Shown here in pieces: positions 50,503 through 59,095 of a stretch of DNA of 64,000 nucleotides. This stretch comes from JADJEK01 sp052034255 (GTDB lineage Bacteria > Planctomycetota > B15-G4 > JADJEK01): NCBI GenBank assembly GCA_052034255.1, contig JBPOIU010000067.1, positions 41,724-105,723 on the forward strand. Reading direction: 5' to 3'. Position numbers and translations under genes: made by a program. The first letter of the stretch is position 1. Every line of letters begins with the position of its first letter. A model generated the notes under the pieces. The model saw nothing but the letters and a program-made list of their open reading frames with translations, ran no database searches and was not told the DNA's origin.

Positions 50503-50898
50503 ATGACGCCGGCTCCATCCCCACGCGATTTGCTGACTGCGCGCGACGTGGATCGCGCTCCGCGTGGTTCCGAGCTTCACTTGAAGCCGGGCACGATCGT
50601 GACGCCCTGGGCGCGCGACCGCGCGGCCGTGCGCGGCGTGCGACTCGTAGAAGGCGAGCACACCCCACCCGGGCCAGCACCCGGGCCAGCACCCGGGCCG
50701 GAAACGTCGGTGCGGTCGACGGTGGAACCCGCCGTGGGGGCGTGCTCGAGTGCAACCTGCTCCTGCGGAGGGACGTGCTCCAAGCCGAGCTCTGCGGCTG
50801 CCTGGGTATCGCCGTTCGCGAATCGCATCATGCGCGGCCCGAACGCGGCGGTTCTTCTTGGCCAAGACTCCGCTCGGGCGCCGACGCCGTCGACCTGA
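50503..50898 (+). CDS. Small microcompartment-linked protein with EutT-N-like module and Pro/Gly-rich linker
   Basis: A 131-residue protein in the last position of the shell operon. Residues about 8-50 (DLLTARDVDRAPRGSELHLK then PGTIVTPWARDRAAVRGVRL) resemble the short module at the N-terminus of EutT and other microcompartment-linked proteins (LTPSARELL in EutT). A Pro/Gly linker follows, built from a 12-base DNA repeat (CCCGGGCCAGCA, about 50668-50700). In the annotated frame the rest is Cys-rich (CSSATCSCGGTC) and without a recognisable fold. The reading frame two bases on is open to 50903 and encodes a more protein-like stretch (ECNLLLRRDVLQAELCGCLG). A frameshift or sequencing error at the repeat is therefore possible. 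Role unknown. Confidence 0.55.
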   Translation: MTPAPSPRDLLTARDVDRAPRGSELHLKPGTIVTPWARDRAAVRGVRLVEGEHTPPGPAPGPAPGPETSVRSTVEPAVGACSSATCSCGGTCSKPSSAAAWVSPFANRIMRGPNAAVLLGQDSARAPTPST

Positions 50899-50908
50899 CG
50901 TGAAGTCG

Positions 50909-51040
50909 ATGGACGATCGGCACATCGGTGCGGAGGCGACCGCGGATCGCGCGACGGCGACCTCGGCGGCGCCGCCGCGGATTTCGCCGGAACCCATGGC
51001 GACCGGGCCGGTCGAATCACCTGGACCCAAGAACCCGTGA
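50909..51040 (+). CDS. Possible 43-residue leader peptide coupled to the ECF sigma factor
   Basis: A short Ala/Thr/Pro-rich open frame (MDDRHIGAEATADRATATSA and on) whose stop codon overlaps the GTG of the sigma factor gene (GTGA). No clear Shine-Dalgarno. It could couple translation of the sigma factor or be chance. Confidence 0.2.
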   Translation: MDDRHIGAEATADRATATSAAPPRISPEPMATGPVESPGPKNP

Positions 51041-51675
51041 CTGCGGAATCATTCGACCCCAGCGACGAGGAACTCGTGCGGTGCGCGCTGCGTGGCCAGC
51101 GTGACGCCTTCGGCACGCTCGTGTCGCGGCATCAGGACGCCGTGTGGCGTCTCGTGCGACGACTGGCGCGCGTGGACCGGGCCGGGGCGGACGATTTGGC
51201 GCAAGACGTCTTCGTCCGCGCCTTTCAGGGCTTGGGTTCGTTCCGCTTCGAGTGCCCGTTCAAACACTGGATCCTGCGCATCGCGAGGAATCTGACGTTG
51301 AACCGCGTGACGACGATGGCCGCGAAGACCGAACGCACGATGGCATCGCTCGATGCGTCGCGCGGCACGCAGGACGATCGCCGCATCGACCCCGTCGATC
51401 CTCACGCCGCCCAGCCGGAGGACGGCATGGAGCGCGCCGAACTCAAGCATGCGCTGTGGCGCGCCCTGGAGAAGCTCGCGCAGGAGTTCCGCGAGGCCGT
51501 GTTGTTGCGCGACGTGGAGGGACTCGACTACGAGGCGATCGCAAACGTGCTCGAGCTCCCGATCGGAACGGTGCGCTCACGGATCCACCGCGGACGCGAA
51601 GCGCTGAAGGAGATCCTGACGCGCGGGCTCGATCCCACGTTGCGACTTCCCAACGCGGACGGGGTGGCGCCATGA
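51037..51675 (+). CDS. ECF-type RNA polymerase sigma factor
   Basis: A 212-residue extracytoplasmic-function sigma factor. Region 2 is clear (DLAQDVFVRAFQGL, then FKHWILRIARNLTLNRV for core and -10 binding). A loose linker (about 105-135) follows, then region 4 (LAQEFREAVLLRDVEGLDYE and LELPIGTVRSRIHRGREAL) with its helix-turn-helix. It starts with GTG about 140 bases after the microcompartment operon on the same strand, and its stop overlaps the anti-sigma start. ECF factors are held by the adjacent anti-sigma until a signal releases them. Whether it drives the microcompartment operon cannot be settled here. Confidence 0.93.
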   Translation: MTAESFDPSDEELVRCALRGQRDAFGTLVSRHQDAVWRLVRRLARVDRAGADDLAQDVFVRAFQGLGSFRFECPFKHWILRIARNLTLNRVTTMAAKTERTMASLDASRGTQDDRRIDPVDPHAAQPEDGMERAELKHALWRALEKLAQEFREAVLLRDVEGLDYEAIANVLELPIGTVRSRIHRGREALKEILTRGLDPTLRLPNADGVAP

Positions 51676-52940
51676 CGGAATGGAACGACATCGAACGACT
51701 GGTCCACGATCGGATCGACGGCGCGCTGTCGGCCGCAGACACCGCGAAACTCGAGGCGTTGCTCGCGAGGGATCCCGCGTTGGCGCAGCGCGCGCGTGAG
51801 CTTGCCGCGATGGTGCGCGACTTGCGCTCGCTGGCGGACGAGAGCGCGCCACCGGACTTCGCCCGCCGGGTGATGGCGCGCGTGGAGGTGGTCCAAGCCC
51901 CGCGGCAGTCGCGGTCGGCGTGGCGCGCCGGGCTGCCGGCTGCCTTGGCCGCGGCGGCGATGATCGTGGCCGCGCTGTGGGTCGGGCGCGGGAGCATGAT
52001 GCCGCCGACGCTGACGGCGGAGGCACCGGCTCAATTCCGCGACGCATCGGATGACGCGGCGTCCGACGCGTTTCCAAACAACAAGCGGAAGGCGGGTGCG
52101 CCGAGGGCGGTCGCCGCGGACGACGGCGTCGAGTCGAAGCGGGACGATCGCACGGCGAGCCCGGAGCCGGGCTTCATGGCCGGCGCCCGCGAGGAGCGCA
52201 CCGAAGCGGCGGCGCCCAGCGACGCGTTGCTCGATGCACTCGCGTCGACTCTCCGGGATGGCGCGCTGGTCCGTGGCATCGACGCTTCGGAAGTCGAAGT
52301 GTCGAAGCTCGAAGAATCCGAGCTGCCCGGTGCCGTGCCGTCCACCGACTCGCCGAAGGCGCAAGCCGACGCGCTGCATTGGTCGAAAGCGGATGGCGAC
52401 GACGATGCGGATTCCGCTCCGCGCGTGATCCTGCTGCGTCGGGTCGCCGAGGACGACAAACGTCGCGGTGGTACGCGCAACGGCCTCGACGGCGCGGCGG
52501 CGCTCGACGCTCTGCTGCCTCCGGCGGAGCGCTCGAACGCGGCGTACAAAGAGACCGCCACGTCCGCCCCGTCACCCGCGAACGAAGCGAACGACGCCAA
52601 GCCGGACGCTCTCGTCGCGCTCGTGCGCGCCAACGAGAGCCGCATGCGGGACGTCGCTCTCGACGACGCCGCGCTCGAAGAGCTGCTCGATCGTGCGCGA
52701 GGCACCGGATTCGATGCGTTCGCCCTCGACACCAGCGCGTTCGCCGGAACCAGCAAGGACGCCGAAGCAAGCCGCGAGGAGGACGCCGAAGCTCCCGCAC
52801 GAGCGAGTGCGCTGCGGTGGATCCCGCTGAACGCGCGCAGTCAGTCAGCGACGCCGCCGCCCGCCGGCGGCCAGCTGAAATCTGCGAAGCGCGAGGCTCC
52901 GCCGCGTCGCCGCACGATCCTGATCCTCGGCGGGCCGTGA
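51672..52940 (+). CDS. Membrane-spanning anti-sigma factor
   Basis: A 422-residue protein overlapping the ECF sigma gene by four bases (ATGA). The N-terminal 75 residues form a small helical sigma-binding region (IERLVHDRIDGALSAADTAK, LEALLARDPALAQRARELA), like many anti-sigma factors but without the HxxxCxxC zinc motif. One membrane helix follows at about 84-104 (AGLPAALAAAAMIVAALWVG). The long outside part is Asp/Glu/Ala-rich and looks largely disordered, with two short helical blocks (ALLDALASTLRDGALV; ALEELLDRARGTGFDAF) and a basic end. Cleavage of the tail or a conformational signal may free the sigma factor, as known for RseA-type systems (inference). Confidence 0.8.
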   Translation: MTEWNDIERLVHDRIDGALSAADTAKLEALLARDPALAQRARELAAMVRDLRSLADESAPPDFARRVMARVEVVQAPRQSRSAWRAGLPAALAAAAMIVAALWVGRGSMMPPTLTAEAPAQFRDASDDAASDAFPNNKRKAGAPRAVAADDGVESKRDDRTASPEPGFMAGAREERTEAAAPSDALLDALASTLRDGALVRGIDASEVEVSKLEESELPGAVPSTDSPKAQADALHWSKADGDDDADSAPRVILLRRVAEDDKRRGGTRNGLDGAAALDALLPPAERSNAAYKETATSAPSPANEANDAKPDALVALVRANESRMRDVALDDAALEELLDRARGTGFDAFALDTSAFAGTSKDAEASREEDAEAPARASALRWIPLNARSQSATPPPAGGQLKSAKREAPPRRRTILILGGP

Positions 52941-52991
52941 TCGCGGCGCGTCGTTGCGCCGATGCCGCCCGACCCGGGCGCGAGGCCCCCG

Positions 52992-54185
52992 TCAGCTCCG
53001 AACCTGGGAACGCGCGCCGCCTGCGCTCGCGGCGGCGCGGCGGGCTTCGACGAACTCGACGATCGCGCGGGCCGCGTTCTCGCTGGCGCCAAGCGCCCTG
53101 CCGTGCGCGAGTCGTCGGTCGAGATCGTCCAGCGCGCGCGATCGCACCGGGCCGTCGGCGATGCGTTCCTTGCAAGCGCGCGCGATCGCGTCGACCGGCT
53201 CGTCGTGGACCACGAACTCGGGCACGATCGCTTCGCCAGCGATCAGATTGACCAGAGAGATCCACGGCACCGTCAGCAGCTGCGACGCCAGGAACCGGTG
53301 CCAGCGCGTGATCTTGTACAGCACGACCATCGGCACGCCGTGGCACGCGACTTCGAACGTCGCGGTGCCGGACGCGACCAGGGCGAAACGCACGGCGCGC
53401 AGCACCGACGATACGTCGTCGACCAGCGTGATCGGGAGGTCCGGATGGCGCTCGAGGAACTCGCGACAAGCCCCGGCCGCGCGCGGTTTCGTCTGAGGCA
53501 AGAAGAACCGCGCGTCGGGGAAGTCCGCGAGCAGCGCACGCACGACCTTCGCTTGCAACGGCAGGATCGTGCGGATCTCCTGACCACGACTGCCCGGCAG
53601 CAGCGCGATCGGGAGTGCGCACGCGGCGATCTCGCGCGCCAGCGCAGAGGGCGGCACCGCGCGTTCGCGGGCGACTTGTTCGGCAGTCGGATGACCGACG
53701 AACCGCGCGTCGATCCCGAGCGAGCGGAAGTAGTCCGCTTCGAACGGAAGAATCGTCAACGCCAGGTCGACGACGCGCGCGAAGCGTCGCTTGCGCCACG
53801 GGGCCCAGGCCCAAAGTTGCGGACAGATGAAGTCGACGACCGGCACGCCTTGGACCTTCGCCAGACTCGCCATGCGGAGATGGAGCCCGGGATAGTCGGT
53901 CAGGATCACGGCATCGGGAGCGGTCTCGGCGATCGTGCGCTCGAACAGCTTCAGGATGTCGATGAAGCGGTGGATCTGCGCGAACACCGCCTTGAAGCCC
54001 ATGACCGCGAAGTTCGACAGCGGGAAGCGGACGTCGACGCCGGCCTTCGCCATCACGTCGCCGCCGAACCCGACGAAGCGCCAGTCCGGCCGGAGCGCGC
54101 GCAAGGCATCGACGAGCTTCGCGGCGTGCTGCTCGCCCGACAGCTCACCGGCCGACACGAACAACGTGACGGGGCGATCGCTCAC
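52992..54185 (-). CDS. lpxB: Lipid-A-disaccharide synthase
   Basis: A 397-residue GT19 glycosyltransferase that joins UDP-diacylglucosamine and lipid X in lipid A synthesis at the inner membrane. Family blocks are LFVSAGELSGEQHAAKL, FPLSNFAVMGF, AVILTDYPGLHLRMA, FICPQLWAWAPWRKRR, VGHPTAEQV, ALLPGSRGQEI and ASGTATFEVACHGVPMVVLY. Length is standard. The GTG start overlaps the stop of the DUF1015 gene (GTGA). Together with hldE and the lpxL-like gene it shows that lipopolysaccharide is made. The gene converges with the anti-sigma gene, with only about 50 bases between. Confidence 0.95.
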   Translation of the reverse strand: MSDRPVTLFVSAGELSGEQHAAKLVDALRALRPDWRFVGFGGDVMAKAGVDVRFPLSNFAVMGFKAVFAQIHRFIDILKLFERTIAETAPDAVILTDYPGLHLRMASLAKVQGVPVVDFICPQLWAWAPWRKRRFARVVDLALTILPFEADYFRSLGIDARFVGHPTAEQVARERAVPPSALAREIAACALPIALLPGSRGQEIRTILPLQAKVVRALLADFPDARFFLPQTKPRAAGACREFLERHPDLPITLVDDVSSVLRAVRFALVASGTATFEVACHGVPMVVLYKITRWHRFLASQLLTVPWISLVNLIAGEAIVPEFVVHDEPVDAIARACKERIADGPVRSRALDDLDRRLAHGRALGASENAARAIVEFVEARRAAASAGGARSQVRS

Positions 54186-55435
54186 GGCAGGGGATGATCC
54201 TCGAAGCGATACAGGACTTGGCCCGACGCGGCCTTCGGGAAGAAGTACGTGGACTTCGGGGGCATGAAGCGCCGCTGGTTCGACACCGCGAGTACGGTCG
54301 ATACCGGCGGCGAGCGCAGGAAGACCGCCAATTCGACGTCGTCGCGCACGGCCATGCCCAGGGGGTCCTCTTCACCACGCACGTAGCGGCACGTGGGCGC
54401 CGCGTGCGCGTCGGCGCTCCACCAGCCGCGATGCAGCACGTTGACGTCGAGGCTGCGCAGCGGCTCCGGGATGGCCGAGAGTCGCGCCAACGCCGCGGGC
54501 TTGGGGCGCGCGAGGCGCGCCTCTCCGGTCCTGCGCCACCACACGCCGAGCGCGCCCGGCGCATCGCGGAGTCGCGTCAGCAATGCGGTCGGATCGACCG
54601 GTTCGGTGTCGAACCACTCGTCCTCGCGCGCGCGCAGCGTGGTGCGCAGCTCGTCGCCGAGCGCGTCGACGAAGCGATGGGTCGGCAGGATCACGAGGCC
54701 CGGATCCTCCGCGCGCACGAACAGCGCGAGCCGAAAGGCGGCCCCCGGCCACTCGGGGTGCTCCTCGCGTACGCGATTCGACACCGTGTAGCGATGGTGC
54801 CCGTCGGCGATGTACAGCGGCTTGCCGGCCAGCGCGGCGGTCAGATCGCGAGCGATCGCCGCCGGCGCGGTCCGGAAGTGGAACCGCATCCCGTCCAGCG
54901 GAACGTCGAGCGCGCGCACGCGCTCGCGGACGGGACGAAGCAGCGCGTCGACGACTCCTTCGGGATCCTGGTACAGGAAGAACACGGGCTCGAGGTTCGC
55001 GCGCGTCGCGGTCATCAGCCGCCAGCGGTCCTCGATCGCCTTCGGCAAGACCTCCTCGTGGCCCAGGATCGAACCCTGCCCGAGCGGTTCGATGCGCGCC
55101 AGCGCCAGGAAGCCTTGGCGTGTTCGCGCGTCCTCGCTGCGATCGCCCGGCGCGCGGAACGTCACGTCTTGGAGATGGACCGTCGCCTCGGAGTCCTGGA
55201 CCAGTCGACCATCCGCACAGAACTCGGTCAGACGCGCGGCGGCCGACGCGTACGGATCGAGACCATCGCGTGGAGCCGGCAACGTCAGGTGCACCGCGTT
55301 CGCGGGGGAGCGCGCGGCGTAGGCCTCGCGCTCGTCGCCGTGGATGACGTCGTAGGGCGGGGCCGCGCACGCGCCGGCATCGCGGGTGGAAGGGTCGCGG
55401 AAGCGTCGGGCGCGGAACGGAACGATGTCGGCCAT
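54182..55435 (-). CDS. DUF1015 family protein (SerK-like)
   Basis: A 417-residue member of DUF1015. Hallmarks are the start ADIVPFRARRF, the APPYDVIHGDEREAY block, LARIEPLGQGSILGHEEVLP, and the strongly conserved KPLYIADGHHRYTVSNRVRE. Some relatives are ADP-dependent serine kinases (SerK), with the glutamate and histidine motifs seen here. The ATG at 55435 matches the family start; an upstream TTG at 55471 overlapping the previous stop would add 12 residues. It lies between a giant channel gene and lpxB in a tightly packed minus-strand operon. Confidence 0.85.
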   Translation of the reverse strand: MADIVPFRARRFRDPSTRDAGACAAPPYDVIHGDEREAYAARSPANAVHLTLPAPRDGLDPYASAAARLTEFCADGRLVQDSEATVHLQDVTFRAPGDRSEDARTRQGFLALARIEPLGQGSILGHEEVLPKAIEDRWRLMTATRANLEPVFFLYQDPEGVVDALLRPVRERVRALDVPLDGMRFHFRTAPAAIARDLTAALAGKPLYIADGHHRYTVSNRVREEHPEWPGAAFRLALFVRAEDPGLVILPTHRFVDALGDELRTTLRAREDEWFDTEPVDPTALLTRLRDAPGALGVWWRRTGEARLARPKPAALARLSAIPEPLRSLDVNVLHRGWWSADAHAAPTCRYVRGEEDPLGMAVRDDVELAVFLRSPPVSTVLAVSNQRRFMPPKSTYFFPKAASGQVLYRFEDHPLP

Positions 55436-55467
55436 GGGGGAGACGGTAGAGCCGGCCTGCGCCCGGT

Positions 55468-58400
55468 TCAACGCGCGTTCGGATCCGCTGTGCGATCGAT
55501 GGGCGCTGCGTCATCGTTCACGCCTCTGCGCAAATGCACGTCGAGCTGCGGGAACGAAATCTCGATGTGCTCGCGCGCGAACGCCTGAGCGATCGACTCG
55601 TGCAGCGAGTCGATCAACTCGGCCCAGAACTCGCGGCGCTCGAGATGGACGCGGAGTTCGAGCTTCAGCGCGCTGTCTCCGAAGCCGAGCAGGATCGCCT
55701 GCGGTGCGGGGTCGCGCATCACGTACTTCTCGGCAAGGGCCGCTTCGAGCAACAAGCGCTTCGCGCGTCGCGTGTCGGTGCCATAGGCGACGCCGATCGG
55801 GATCACGATGCGCGTGATGGAATCCGACAGCGTCCAGTTGATCACGTCGCTTGTGATCAGGGTCTTGTTCGGGATGATCACTTCGCGGCGGTCCGCGTCG
55901 AGGATCGTCGTCGCGCGCATGCGCAGGCGCGCGACCGTCCCGGTCTGACCGTTCACGGTCACGAGATCGCCGACGCGCATCGGGCGCTCGAGCAGCACGA
56001 TCAGCCCGGAGATGAAGTTCGCGAAGATCTCCTGCAGACCGAACGCGATGCCGAACGTGAACGCGGCCGCGAGCCATTGGAGTTGGCCCCAGCTGATCCC
56101 GATCAGGCTGAACGTCACGACGGTGCCGACGATCGTCAGCGTGTGGCGCACCAACGTGATCGCGGCGTAACGCGCTCCGCTGTCGAGTCCGGTGCGTTGG
56201 ATCAGCAGGATCTCGAGCAGCGCGGGCACGTTGCGCACGACGACGATCGTCAGCACCAACGCGAACAACGCGCGCGCGATGTCGGCCAGCGTGATCGCCG
56301 AGAGATTGCTGAGACCGGACAGGGGGAGCGGCGGGGAACCCGGGAGCACATCGGTCGCGGCCGGCTTCGCCGCGGAAGCATCGCCACCGGTCTCCACGGT
56401 CGGTGCCCCGTTCGACGTCGACGGGGGACGCGCGGCCTGCGCCGACTCGGGCAACAGCGTGCGCGGCTGGAACGGCTCGTCCTCACGGATCAGGACCGTC
56501 GGCCACAGTTGCACGCGGTCGATCGCGTGGAACGCGGGCAGGACGTCGCTCCACACCCCGAGCAGCGTGACGACCATCGCCAGCAGTGTGCCGGAGCGGA
56601 ACAGGCGCACCGACTGCTCGTTGATCGCCGGGAGGTCGACGGCGTCGACGTCGATGAACGGAGGCGGTTCCGCCGCGCCGCCCGACGCCGCGTCGCGCGC
56701 CAGTTGTTCGCGGCGCTTGCGCGCTTGGTCCACGGCGAGCCGCACGCGCGTGACGTGGAGCCAACGCAACAGCATGCCGTACACGACGAGGCCAGCGAAG
56801 CAGACGGCGATCGTGCGCAGCAGGCACGTGGTCATCACTTGCGCGGTGTAGTCGTAGCCGGCGATGTCGAGCAGGACCAATGCGAGTGGCATGCCGACGC
56901 CGAGCGCGATGCGCAGGAATGCGGAGCGCTCGACCACGCTTCCCGGGGAACGCGCGCGGATCGCCTTGATGATCGGACCGTTGCTACGCAGCAGTGAGCC
57001 GAGCATGAACGCGGTCGCGAGCAATTGGACGATCAGTGCGATGCGCCCGAGGCCATCGCGATGGGCGGCGTCGCCGTGCTGTTGCAACAGCGTGTACACG
57101 ACGTAGGCGGGCACGAACGCGGTGGCGAACGAGCGCAGATGATGGCGAAGGCCGACCACCGCGTCGGCGGGCCAGCGGAAATGCTCTTGGGCGAGGCCTT
57201 GCTTGCGCACGACCGCCAGCGCGAGCTGGATCGTCAAGACCACCCAGGCGGTGCTGGAGCACGCCCGGCCGAGCGCGACGCCCTGATCGGGCAAGCCGGA
57301 GCCGGCGGACGACAGCAGCGAGCCCAGCGCCCACAGCGCGAGCGGCGCCGGTAGCGCCGACACGACGCTGACCGCGGCCGCGCGCAGCGTCAACAGGAAC
57401 GAATCGGTGGAGTAGCGACCGACTCCGAGCGCGAGCAGCGCGAAGCGACTGCCGGTCTTGCGCCGCAACAGCAGCAGAACCGCGGCGAGCAGTGGCAGGC
57501 CGCCGTTCTCGATCGGGCGCATCGCGAGTTCACGCGCGACGAGCCGTGCCGACTCGATCCAGGCGCTGGGCGCAGCGACGAAGCGCACCGCGTCCATCAG
57601 CGCCTTCGGATCGAACGCATCCCGCGTCGCGACGCTGCGCACGCCGAAGATCTTGCCGCCGATGTACTCGCGGTATTCGGCGGCGGCGTCGCGCAACGTC
57701 TTGGTGGTCGCGAGCAGGCGGCCACGGACGTCGGCGAGGTTCGTCCATTCGTCGACCAGCGCGTTCAAGATCTCGTTGCGGCGATCGATCAACTCGCGCG
57801 CTTGGCGTTCGATCGCCGGGCGTTGGGGATGATCGGCGTGGATCGCGACGATCGCGGCCACTTCCGAAGCGGCGTCGGCGAGCTTGTCCTGGCGCGAGCG
57901 CAGATTGAACTCGGAGAGTTCGGCGTCGGCGAGGCGTTCCGACAGAGCGCGCACTTCGCGCCACGTGGCGCCCATGCGCCCGGCATCCTGCCATTCGCGC
58001 AGCAGCGCGGCTCCGGCCTCGCCGCCGCTGCCGATGCGGGACAACGTGTCCGAGACGTCGCGGTAGCGGCGCCGCAAGTCGGCGAGGTCGGACTCGACTT
58101 CGGCGAGCTTGCGCCGTTCGGTCTCCAGCACGGCCGTCGCCCCGGTGGGGTCGGAGCGCTTCTTCGTCAGTTCTTCGAGTTCGGCGACGATCGCGCGGAT
58201 CTCGGGGACCGCCAATGCGGTCTCCGCGGCGAGTCGTTCGGCCTCCAGTCGCTCGCGTTCGGCGCGCTCGCGGCGCGCGGCTTCGACGCGGGGCGCCAGC
58301 ACGTCGTGGAAACGCGTCGCGAGTTCCAATCGCCGTGCGGCCCGATCCCGTCGAGCGGTCGCGACGTCCTTGGTCGCGTCGAGGGCGGCGAGCTCCTGCT

Positions 58401-59016
58401 CGAGCGCGTTGATGTCCGCGAGTAGGGCGAGACGTTCGGCACGCAGTGCGAGACGGCGCTCCGGAGACAGCGGGGATTGCGCGTCGGCGTCGACTCCTGC
58501 GGCGAGTTGGGTTTCGACGGCCGCGAGTCGCGTCCGCGCGGTGGTGACCGCGACGGGGATTTCTTGCCGCCGCTTCGCTCGCGCATCGTTGACCGACTTC
58601 ACTTCTTCCGAGCGTTGCGTCGCGGCCTGCAGGTCGGAGTCGTTCTGACGCAGTAGGGCTTCCAAGGCGTCGAGCGACGCGTCCGGCGCGATCTCGGGAT
58701 CCTTCGTCTCGGCCAGCCGCGCGAGTTCGGCGCGGACCGCATCGAGTTGCGCCGGCGCGTCCGCACTCTGCGCGTTGGACTCCGCGGCCTTGCCGGCCGC
58801 TTCGGTGCGCCGCGTCAGGAACTGCTGCGCCGCGATCAAATCGAGGTCCGCGGGCGTGCGATCCGCTTCGGTTTTCGCGGCGGCGGCGGAAGCGCCGGTT
58901 TGGATCGCGGCTTCTTCGGCCGCGCTCAGTGGCGCGTACGCCGGGTGATCGACGGGCGGATCCTGGGCGATGACCAGCCCGAGCGCGACGACGAGACTCG
59001 AAAGGAGCGCGAACAT
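55468..59016 (-). CDS. Large MscS/MscK-type mechanosensitive channel with periplasmic coiled coil
   Basis: A 1182-residue inner-membrane protein. A signal peptide (MFALLSSLVVALGLVIA) starts at ATG 59016. About 500 residues of periplasmic coiled coil follow (Ala/Glu/Arg-rich, for example RLALRAERLALLADINALEQ), then about ten membrane helices. The C-terminal MscS core has the pore helix region GISWGQLQWLAAAFTFGIAF and GLQEIFANFISGLIVLLERP, the beta domain VGDLVTVNGQTGTVARLRMR with IPNKTLITSDVINW, and the final alpha-beta domain. This resembles KefA/MscK and MscM architecture, which release solutes under membrane tension. It overlaps no gene, but only 32 bases separate its stop from the chosen ATG of the DUF1015 gene. 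Confidence 0.92.
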   Translation of the reverse strand: MFALLSSLVVALGLVIAQDPPVDHPAYAPLSAAEEAAIQTGASAAAAKTEADRTPADLDLIAAQQFLTRRTEAAGKAAESNAQSADAPAQLDAVRAELARLAETKDPEIAPDASLDALEALLRQNDSDLQAATQRSEEVKSVNDARAKRRQEIPVAVTTARTRLAAVETQLAAGVDADAQSPLSPERRLALRAERLALLADINALEQELAALDATKDVATARRDRAARRLELATRFHDVLAPRVEAARRERAERERLEAERLAAETALAVPEIRAIVAELEELTKKRSDPTGATAVLETERRKLAEVESDLADLRRRYRDVSDTLSRIGSGGEAGAALLREWQDAGRMGATWREVRALSERLADAELSEFNLRSRQDKLADAASEVAAIVAIHADHPQRPAIERQARELIDRRNEILNALVDEWTNLADVRGRLLATTKTLRDAAAEYREYIGGKIFGVRSVATRDAFDPKALMDAVRFVAAPSAWIESARLVARELAMRPIENGGLPLLAAVLLLLRRKTGSRFALLALGVGRYSTDSFLLTLRAAAVSVVSALPAPLALWALGSLLSSAGSGLPDQGVALGRACSSTAWVVLTIQLALAVVRKQGLAQEHFRWPADAVVGLRHHLRSFATAFVPAYVVYTLLQQHGDAAHRDGLGRIALIVQLLATAFMLGSLLRSNGPIIKAIRARSPGSVVERSAFLRIALGVGMPLALVLLDIAGYDYTAQVMTTCLLRTIAVCFAGLVVYGMLLRWLHVTRVRLAVDQARKRREQLARDAASGGAAEPPPFIDVDAVDLPAINEQSVRLFRSGTLLAMVVTLLGVWSDVLPAFHAIDRVQLWPTVLIREDEPFQPRTLLPESAQAARPPSTSNGAPTVETGGDASAAKPAATDVLPGSPPLPLSGLSNLSAITLADIARALFALVLTIVVVRNVPALLEILLIQRTGLDSGARYAAITLVRHTLTIVGTVVTFSLIGISWGQLQWLAAAFTFGIAFGLQEIFANFISGLIVLLERPMRVGDLVTVNGQTGTVARLRMRATTILDADRREVIIPNKTLITSDVINWTLSDSITRIVIPIGVAYGTDTRRAKRLLLEAALAEKYVMRDPAPQAILLGFGDSALKLELRVHLERREFWAELIDSLHESIAQAFAREHIEISFPQLDVHLRRGVNDDAAPIDRTADPNAR

Positions 59017-59095
59017 GGACGCAGTTGGACGCGATTTCGACGCTCGGTTCAACCCCTGACGCGGGATCGACTGACGCGGGATCGACGGCGCTCGC

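Noticed and set aside
50668..50700. Short GC tandem repeat considered as a CRISPR or minisatellite
   Set aside because: Only about two and a half 12-base units and inside a coding linker; not a CRISPR array.
50577..51116. Minus-strand frame covering the small microcompartment gene and sigma start
   Set aside because: It is antisense to genes with recognisable motifs and has Ser/Arg/Pro composition; no start signal.
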